Shown here: one piece after another, positions 23,081 to 29,000 of the stretch
Numbering within the stretch: position 1 is the first letter of the stretch
How the letters are laid out: every line of letters starts with the position of its first letter
DNA from: Neocallimastix lanati (nom. inval.)
Lineage: Eukaryota > Neocallimastigomycota > Neocallimastigomycetes > Neocallimastigales > Neocallimastigaceae
Length of the DNA: 29,000 bases
Direction of reading: 5' to 3'
Assembly (NCBI GenBank): GCA_016946835.1
Contig: JACVTC010000005.1
Location: forward strand, 1,063,501 to 1,092,500
Translations under genes and position numbers: made by a program
The notes under the pieces: generated by a model
The model's input: only the letters and a program-made list of their open reading frames with translations
Database searches by the model: none
Told to the model about the DNA's origin: nothing

Positions 23081-23123
<43 letters not shown>
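22990..23123. repeat. A35 / T41 inverted homopolymer pair
   Basis: A35 at 22990-23024 and T41 at 23083-23123, with ggaagg after the first and tccttgg before the second, so the arms extend the complementarity. The spacer is about 50 bases. The right arm abuts the LINE relic. Confidence 0.85.
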
Positions 23124-23125
<2 letters not shown>

Positions 23126-23131
23126 CTCTGA

Positions 23132-23645
23132 ATTCCATTCAGTGATGATCTATCACTTCAACCCGTTATTTGTAATATACCATCTAAAGTTAGGAAATCA
23201 TTATTCTCATTTTCCTATTTTCTAATGAATAAACAAAATATCTCTTTTAAAAAGTATATTTTCCAAGCTTATATTATCAGTAAATCCGTTATCATGCCTC
23301 TTTACTTGGTTCCAATAAAATTCGTATTAGGTGTATTCAATCTATAATTAATACTGGCATGCTAGGATATCTTGGCTCATTTCATAATATTAATAAAGAA
23401 ATCAATAAATCAAAGAATGTATTATCTTGTAAAGGTTACGTTAAAAGAAATTCTACTATTAGTATTTAACGCCCTTTCTCGAGACCTTCATATTTTCCCT
23501 ATTACTGGATTCTATTCGTCAGTGCAAACAAAGTACTTTTCTAAGTGGACAAAATCTAATTGCATCAATAAAGAGTTCTGGGACTAATGTTCCGTATATA
23601 GTTAACCTTGTGGATTACCTTACCAACACTTATACCAGTCGTTAG
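23132..23645 (+). pseudogene. Decayed 5'-truncated LINE fragment (RT thumb and downstream region)
   Basis: In frame from 23132 the translation IPF, SLQPVI, SKVRKSLFSFS and SFKKYIFQAYIISK follows the intact element at the left edge (GIPF, SLKPII, SKVTKALFSVS, PFKKIIINSYVLSK) position by position. The aligned part covers the last roughly 60 codons of that element before the window edge. Beyond it the frame must shift near 23308 (GSNKIRIRCIQSIINTGML), again before about 23465 (FNALSRDLHIFPITGFYSS) and again near 23584 (NVPYIVNLVDYL). At least three frameshifts, plus a stop where the other copy has Gly, mark it as dead. G+C is far higher than in the flanks. The 5' end is cut at the T41 tract; the 3' end is not defined. 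Confidence 0.82.
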
Positions 23646-23907
23646 TAGCTTATTTATTAATATTATAATTATTGTTATTTTCAATATATATTTTTCTTTA
23701 CCATTAAATAAAAAATTAACAATAAATTAGTAATCATGGCTTAATTATGTTAAATACTTTTTTTTATATTAATATCTAATATTATAATATCAATTGTAAT
23801 ACTGATATGAATTAAATTTATTTCTTTTTAATATTTTTATTTTTATCTAAAAATAAGAGATTTAATTATATATATATTTTTAATAAATAAATAAATAAAT
23901 AAATAGA

Positions 23908-23940
<33 letters not shown>

Positions 23941-24800
23941 AATTAATTAATTAATTAATTAATTAAATTATTGTTTTACAGAAAATATATTAATAAATAA
24001 ATTAATAAGTAAATAAATAAGAATATATATGAATATATATATGTAATTTTTTTTTATTTTATTTTATTTTTTTGATTAATAAAATTTAATAATTAATAAA
24101 TTGTAACCAATTTAAAATTTTTTTTTTAAATTAAAAATTTTTAAATATCAATAACTTTTATTTTGTTTTACTATTTTTTATTCCATAACTTTATTTAATA
24201 ATATTTTAAAATTTTTTTTCTGTCATGTCATTTTTTAATAATAATCATCAAATTTTAAAATGTTTTAATTATTAATGATTGGTTATATTATTAAACTATA
24301 TGCTAATATTTAATATATTTCTTTCTGTTAAAAAAAAAAAAAATATTAATTCAAAATTATAACAAAAAGAAATATAGATAATATTTTTTTTATATGTATT
24401 TATATATATATACATACTTTTTTTTTCTTTTTTTTTTTTTTTTTATTTTTGAAATGCATCTAATTAAAAATAAGAAATAATTTTCTATCACTAATTATTG
24501 AAAATTCTCTCTCTTTTTCTCACTTTTTTTTTATTTTTATTATTTTATAACAAATATTTATATTTGTAAAATTACATAAAATTAAATTTATAAATATTTT
24601 AACAAAAAATAACAAAAAAAAAAAAAAAGAAGTATTAACTATATGTATATTTATATATTAAAAATCAATCAAATTAAATGAACAATAATAATAAATATTG
24701 AATATATTATTTTTTTTTTTACTATAATTTAATGAAAAAAAATTTATATAGATATATACATATATTTACATATATTGCTTTAACTTATTTTAATTATGGG
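23646..24800. other. AT-rich spacer
   Basis: No gene seen. It is made of A/T runs, with an (AAAT)n then (AATT)n array at 23881-23967 listed separately. Confidence 0.6.
23881..23967. repeat. (AAAT)n followed by (AATT)n
   Basis: A tetranucleotide array that changes unit at about 23937, from taaa-type to aatt-type repeats. Confidence 0.9.
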
Positions 24801-24883
24801 CTATTGTAACAACACTTCATCAATAGAGTTAAAACTAACCTGTCTCACGACAGTCTAAACCCAGCTCATGTTCCCTAACTAGG
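24801..24883 (-). pseudogene. Fragment of nuclear large-subunit (25S/28S) rRNA, antisense to the given strand
   Basis: The plus strand at 24830-24877 reads as the reverse complement of the very conserved 3' part of eukaryotic LSU rRNA, between the peptidyl-transferase region and the sarcin-ricin loop (taaaactaacctgtctcacg, then gtctaaacccagctca). Compared with the conserved sequence as I remember it, this 48-base core has two differences, both CpG to TpG or CpA type. A weaker match extends left to about 24801 (tattg, taac, ttcatca). Only about 80 bases are present, with no rRNA before or after, so it is an isolated fragment and not a working rDNA unit. Confidence 0.85.
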
Positions 24884-25854
24884 AAAAAATTTTTTACAAA
24901 AAATCATGAAAATTAAAATTTATCATATATAAAATATATTTAATATCTTCATCTTATGAGATCTTCAAAAATTAATCCACATAAATTCTAATAAAAGGAC
25001 CAATAGAAATTTGAGAAAAAAAATAAAAAAAAAAAAAAAAAATTTTTTTTTTCTTTAATAATATTATTAATAAAGGAAATTTTAATACCAATAAATAAAA
25101 TTTTTTAATAAAAAAAAAATTATTATTAATTATTAATATAAATTTTATATATAATTTTATATATTTTTAATTATCTCAAAATTTTGGTATTATATAATAA
25201 TTGATATTTAATTATACAATAAGATCTATGATTTATTTTTATTTTTTTTTTTATTTTTTTTTTTATTTTTTTTTATTTTTAATTGAAAGTAAATTTAATT
25301 TTTTTTTTTTTTTTTTAAAAAAAAAATAAATTACATATAATTAGAAAAAAAATTTTTTTAAAAGAAAATAAAATAAAATAAAAAAAAAAAAAAAAAAAAA
25401 AAAAAACTATAATATATAAATATAATAATTTTTTATAATTTTTTTTATTGGTTAAAAATTTTTATTAAACTTTTATATTATTTCTTTGCTGTATTGATTG
25501 ACTACAATATTTAAAAAAAAAAGTTTAATTAAACCAAGTTAAATAAATTAATAAAAAAAAAAAATAATAATAAAAATAAAAATAGATATAAATATTATTA
25601 ATTAAATTATATATATATTTTACTATTTTACTAATGATTAATAATAGATATTTAAAATATATATTTAAGTTAAATATTAAATTAGTATAGATTGTATTTC
25701 TAATATATAAATTATATATATATATATTTTTTAATATATTCTGTACAAAGTAATTCATAAAGAAAAAAAAAAAAATCTGGAGAATTGATACTCTTTATAA
25801 CTTAAGAAATAAAGGGATTATGAAGTTACTTTTTGTCCTTTCATAGTTCCTTAC
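24884..25854. other. AT-rich spacer and 3' flank of the PP1-docking gene
   Basis: No gene seen. It holds A/T homopolymers (A26 near 25381-25406). About 25775-25854 is of slightly higher complexity and is probably the 3' UTR of the minus-strand gene next to it. Confidence 0.55.
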
Positions 25855-26580
25855 TTAACTTTGTTTAATATATCCTCCATTAATACATTTTTCATATAAA
25901 AATTCAATAGGATTAATAGTTTTTGGAATTTTATTTAAAAAGATATTATTAAGAAATCTTTGTCGTTTAAGATGTTTCCTTTTGATTTTTCTATTAAAAT
26001 TATTAGCATTGGTTTCTTTTTGTAATTCGATGATTTTTATGTTGCTATTTAAAAAATTATCCATGCGACTTAGATCACCTAAATTAGGATGATACTCTGG
26101 AAATTGTTTAATTCGATTATGATACTCCGTTGATTTTATTGTTCTATTAATTAATTTTACAAATGCCTTTTTTTTTTTTTTTTAAAAAAAAAATAATTAT
26201 TTATAAAATTTATTAAATTGATATTTATTAATTATTAATAAATCAATTAATAATATATATATATATTTGTTTATATAAATAATAATAATTTTAATAATAT
26301 ATATATTATAAAAATAAAAACAATAAATGTAAACATAAAATTATTGCTTAATAGTATTTACCTTACTTCCCCATTGAGGTATTTTTAATGTATATTTATT
26401 TATGGAAGGATCATTTTTGAACTTATTTTTTATTTTTTTAGCTGGTGTTTCTCTTGGTGAAAATGAAATTTCTTTATCTAAATAATATCTTTTTGTTTTT
26501 CTCTTTTTTTGAAGAGCTCGTTCTTCTAATTCTTCTTCACTTCTTAATGCTTCAGTATATAATACAGGTATTTCCATTAC

Positions 26581-26618
<38 letters not shown>

Positions 26619-26723
26619 ATACATATATAATATTAGTTTAAAATTAATCAATGTAATATTATTAAAAAAAAATAAAAATAAAAAAAAATTATTAACAAAA
26701 TAATAATAAAATAAAAATTTTAA

Positions 26724-26754
<31 letters not shown>

Positions 26755-26944
26755 TATATATATATATTTATTATAATGTTCAATTTTGTAAATACATTTT
26801 GAAAAATGATAATTTGGAAATTCGTTAGGTGATGATGAGATAATATCTTGCAGTGACTAATTATATATTTATATATTAATAAAAACAATATATAAGATTT
26901 ATTATTTAGAACGAAAATATTCATATTAAAAAATGGTAAATACT

Positions 26945-26985
<41 letters not shown>

Positions 26986-28009
26986 AATTAATTTAATATA
27001 AATATTTTTTATTTATATTTTATTTTTAATTTTAATAATTTATCTATTTAAAAAAAATCACTTTATTATCTTTATTGTCCTTATTTTTTGAATGTAAATC
27101 ACGTCCATCAAGATAAATTAATTTATATTGATTAATGGTTCCATCTGGTTTAAATGAAACACGTTTTTTAGGTTTATCATTTTTATTTGATTTCTTAAGA
27201 ATAGAAACGATTGGCTTGGAATTGGTTCTTCTAAATGTTATATTATTAAGAGAATCATTTTTATTACTATTATTATTATTAAATATATTATTTCCAGTAT
27301 TTGGCTTGAAACGTTTTGATGCATTATTATCATTTAAAGGATTAGCAATCCTTTTGACCGAACCAATTTTATATAAATTTGTGGAATTATTTATTATAGT
27401 ATTTGGTTGATGAGTAGTTGATATTGAAACTTTACTAGTATTTTTTAATTTATCTTGCTTATTACTAATTATTGGTGTTTTGTTCGTATTTTCTAATTGA
27501 TTATCATATTTTGAATTAAGTTCTAATGATGAATTAATTTTTAAATTTTCATTATTATTGAAATTAAATTCGATAGGCATATCAACACTATTTATAACAT
27601 TTTCAATTTCATCTTCTTTGAGTAAAATCTCTTCAATATCTTTACTTTTATTAAATTGCTCTTCAAAATATATTGCTTGCAATGGAAAGTTCATATAGAA
27701 ACTATAATCATCATTGATATATTTATATGGTAAATTATCAGTAATATATTTATAAGTTCCATCTATTTTTTCATATGATACATTTTCAAATAGATTAGAA
27801 GTTGCATCAATTTTATAGGTAGTACAATTTGGTAAGGAATCAAAAATAAAATTTTGAAAATTAAAATTTTTTTGTTTTTCTTCCACATACATATTTATTA
27901 ATTTTTCATTATTGAGAACATCCTGTAATGAAAAATTAAAATTATCTAAATCTTCAATTTTTAAATCACTTTCATTATCTTTTGATTCGTTCATTTTATC
28001 ATAAAGCAT
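25855..28009 (-). CDS. Asn/Lys-rich protein with an RVxF PP1-docking motif, possibly PNUTS/Ppn1-like, three exons
   Basis: Exons on the minus strand: 28009-27103, 26579-26362 and 26166-25855, giving 478 residues with phases 1 and 0. A TAA codon directly upstream of ATG 28009 fixes the start in this exon; Met6 is the alternative. Residues 1-150 are acidic with aromatic residues, 150-280 are Asn/Ser-rich, and 280-302 hold KKRVSF (RVSF at 283-286) then a D-G and Y-x-x-I-x-LD pattern. This order resembles the RVxF region of the nuclear PP1 regulator PNUTS and its yeast relative Ppn1, which act in transcription termination. Residues 304-478 have Glu-rich and strongly basic stretches (RKIKRKHLKRQR, a likely nuclear signal) and PEYHPNLGDLSR, which I do not recognise. 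No TFIIS N-terminal domain or CCCH finger is present, so the family call is weak. Donor 1 is GTGATT at 27102; the alternative GTGATT at 27061 would put a stop at the exon 2 start. Confidence 0.6.
26583..26617 (-). repeat. Homopolymer of 35 (A on the coding strand) abutting a 3' splice site
   Basis: On the coding minus strand this is A35 TAG| at the start of exon 2 of the PP1-docking gene. A poly(A) run where a polypyrimidine tract is expected is unusual. Confidence 0.85.
26949..26981. repeat. T33 homopolymer
   Basis: Run of 33 T within intron 1 of the PP1-docking gene (A33 on its coding strand). Confidence 0.9.
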
Positions 28010-28854
28010 TTAATCTATTTTAGATTATTTAATAAATTATTAAATTCTTAAATTATATATACATGTGTAAGTTTAAATTTATTTTTTATTATATATTTAT
28101 TAAATTTAATGTAGTATTTTGAAAATGGAAATATAATTGCATTATTAAAAAAAAATATATGAAATTATTGAATTTATTAAAATCATTTATAAATTTGTGA
28201 ATAGATGAATATATTTATAAATGATTTAAATAAAACTTTATTATGTTAAAAAAATATTATTTTAATAATTATTTTAATTTAATTATTTAATTATTTTAAG
28301 AATATTTCTATATTGAAAACTTCAAAATACAAAAATTTAAATACATAAAGAATAAGAAAAGAAGGAATACTTTATTTTATTATATAAATAAATAAAAATA
28401 AATAAATAAATAAAATAACAATAAATAAATAGAAATAAATAAATAAAAATAAATAAATAAATAAAAATAAATAAATAAATAAATGAAAATAAATAAATAA
28501 ATGTAAATATATTTTATAAATATTTTTTATTATATAAAAATAAATAACTTTAATTTATATAAATTAATAAAGTTTTATATAATATATGTTATTTTTAAAT
28601 TTATACTTATTTTATAATAAAAAGAATTTATAATAATAATTATAAAAAATTTTTGTTTATATTAGAATTATTAAATATTTGCGTTGATTTATTCCATAAT
28701 TTAATAATAATAAAATATTACATAAAATTTTTTTATCTAACTTTTTTATTTAATTTTTTTTATATAAAAGTTAAATAATAAAAAAAAAGAATAGTTGTTG
28801 TTATTCAGCAGAATACAATTGTATATTAAGAATATTCATTTCAAAAAAATAATA

Positions 28855-28894
<40 letters not shown>

Positions 28895-29000
28895 TAAATA
28901 AAAATAAAATTTGAATAGGTATATAATTAATAAAATTAATTAAATTTTAAAAATAAATGAATGATACATTTATTGTTATAAATGAAATTTCTTAAAATTT
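28010..29000. other. AT-rich spacer upstream of the PP1-docking gene
   Basis: No gene seen. It holds the AAAT-type array and an A30 tract at about 28857-28886. It should contain the promoter of the minus-strand gene, with no recognisable element. Confidence 0.6.
28386..28505. repeat. Higher-order (AAAT)n array with AAAAT phase shifts
   Basis: Runs of three or four AAAT units separated by a single aaaat or gaaat unit, giving a secondary period of about 18-22 bases. Confidence 0.8.

Noticed and set aside
25525-25758. 77-codon Asn/Ile/Tyr-rich frame
   Set aside because: Pure A/T repeat composition with no motif and no coding-like G+C rise.
26580-26924. 114-codon minus-strand frame
   Set aside because: Made of poly-Ile, poly-Lys and repeat sequence inside an intron of the PP1-docking gene.

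Overview
The window looks like nuclear DNA from a very AT-rich, intron-rich eukaryote, most likely an anaerobic gut fungus (Neocallimastigomycota). The supporting signs are spacers that are almost pure A/T with many homopolymers of 30-55 bases, introns of about 100-1050 nt with GT...AG ends, Asn/Lys-rich proteins, and a vacuolar ATPase c subunit of fungal type. The taxon is inferred from composition and gene style. A dictyostelid is the main alternative.

Layout. 1-3353 (minus): a long open non-LTR retrotransposon ORF cut by the left edge. Upstream of it, to about 4.2 kb, is a more complex, hairpin-rich stretch that may be its 5' leader. 4746-5451 (minus): a three-exon V-ATPase proteolipid gene. 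5.5-10.9 kb: AT-rich spacer with simple repeats and one clearly different 200-nt island at 7918-8120 that folds on paper as a structured RNA. 10915-14319 (plus): an eight-exon gene for an R3HCC1/R3HCC1L-type protein. 16795-22346 (plus): a twelve-exon gene for a TMEM214-like ER membrane protein, including a 4-nt microexon and a roughly 300-residue Lys/Glu/Ala-rich tail. 22.3-25.8 kb: spacer with an A35/T41 inverted pair, a decayed LINE fragment and a small antisense piece of large-subunit rRNA. 25855-28009 (minus): a three-exon gene for a basic, Asn-rich protein with an RVxF protein phosphatase 1 docking motif, possibly PNUTS/Ppn1-like. 28.0-29.0 kb: AT-rich spacer.

The host genes (proton pump proteolipid, ER protein, R3HCC1-like protein, PP1-docking protein) are unrelated housekeeping-type genes in their own transcription units, and nothing suggests a cluster. 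Shared themes are retroelement activity (one apparently intact element, one relic), expansion of A/T repeats inside introns and spacers, and a repeat expansion inside a coding region (the Ser linker of the LINE). All gene models come from reading splice signals by eye and checking that the phases join. None has transcript support here.
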